A DNA stretch of 6,230 nucleotides from Candidatus Sumerlaeota bacterium (lineage in GTDB: Bacteria; Sumerlaeota; Sumerlaeia; UBA8349): contig DNPO01000355.1 of the NCBI GenBank assembly GCA_003501375.1, positions 1-6,230 on the forward strand. Direction: 5' to 3'. Positions 6,187 through 6,230 of the stretch are shown piece after piece. Under the pieces are notes generated by a model. That model was not told the DNA's origin. It searched no databases and saw only the letters and a list, made by a program, of their open reading frames with translations. How positions within the stretch are numbered: the first letter of the stretch is position 1; every line of letters starts with the position of its first letter. The position numbers and the translations under genes were made by a program.

Positions 6187-6230
6187 GCCCGAGTGGTGGA
6201 ATAGGCAGACACAAGGGACTTAAAATCCCT
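6187..6230 (+). tRNA. tRNA-Leu(UAA), 5' part only
   Basis: The sequence matches the 5' half of bacterial tRNA-Leu: acceptor strand GCCCGAG, TG, D-stem GTGG, a large D-loop with GG, and the anticodon stem-loop AGGGA-CTTAAAA-TCCCT with TAA as the anticodon. It closely resembles E. coli leuZ through this region. The window ends right after the anticodon stem, so the long variable arm, T-arm and 3' acceptor strand lie beyond the edge. It reads UUA (and UUG by wobble). Confidence 0.93.

Noticed and set aside
6091..6204. 37-codon plus-strand frame starting at ATG 6091
   Set aside because: It is read through the poly-T tract and into the tRNA gene, with no ribosome site and an implausible composition.

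Overview
The window is bacterial. It carries a same-strand housekeeping group, a convergent pair of small membrane-protein genes, and a long AT-rich intergenic region ending in the 5' half of a tRNA-Leu gene. The organism cannot be named from this sequence. A TPR/Pro-rich membrane protein beside rpe and folP, a CckA-like hybrid kinase, an SxtJ/DUF5989 pair and moderate GC would suit an environmental Gram-negative lineage, perhaps in the PVC/Verrucomicrobiota neighbourhood. That placement is an inference of low confidence.

Layout, left half (+ strand): (1) a single-pass membrane protein with TPR repeats (about 91-1125); (2) ribulose-phosphate 3-epimerase (1122-1907), overlapping gene 1 by ATGA; (3) a 100-base gap with a strong imperfect inverted repeat; (4) dihydropteroate synthase folP (2008-2871); (5) 22 bases later, a PAS-PAS-HisKA-HATPase-receiver hybrid histidine kinase (2894-5050). 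Genes 1-2 look translationally coupled. The short gaps allow one transcript through the kinase, although the hairpin before folP could modulate it.

Right half: on the minus strand, an SxtJ-family protein (5671-5258) and a 54-residue DUF5989/SxtK-like protein (5258-5094) share one base (TGATG) and run convergently toward the kinase. These two families usually sit beside a carbamoyltransferase and an SGNH/GDSL hydrolase. Neither occurs here.

The 515 bases between the SxtJ start and the tRNA contain no credible gene. They hold three perfect DnaA boxes (TTATNCACA), at least five single-mismatch boxes, and AT-rich tracts on both sides. This is the most interesting element of the window: a candidate chromosomal replication origin (oriC), with no dnaA gene visible. 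The tRNA-Leu(UAA) gene is cut by the right edge of the window.
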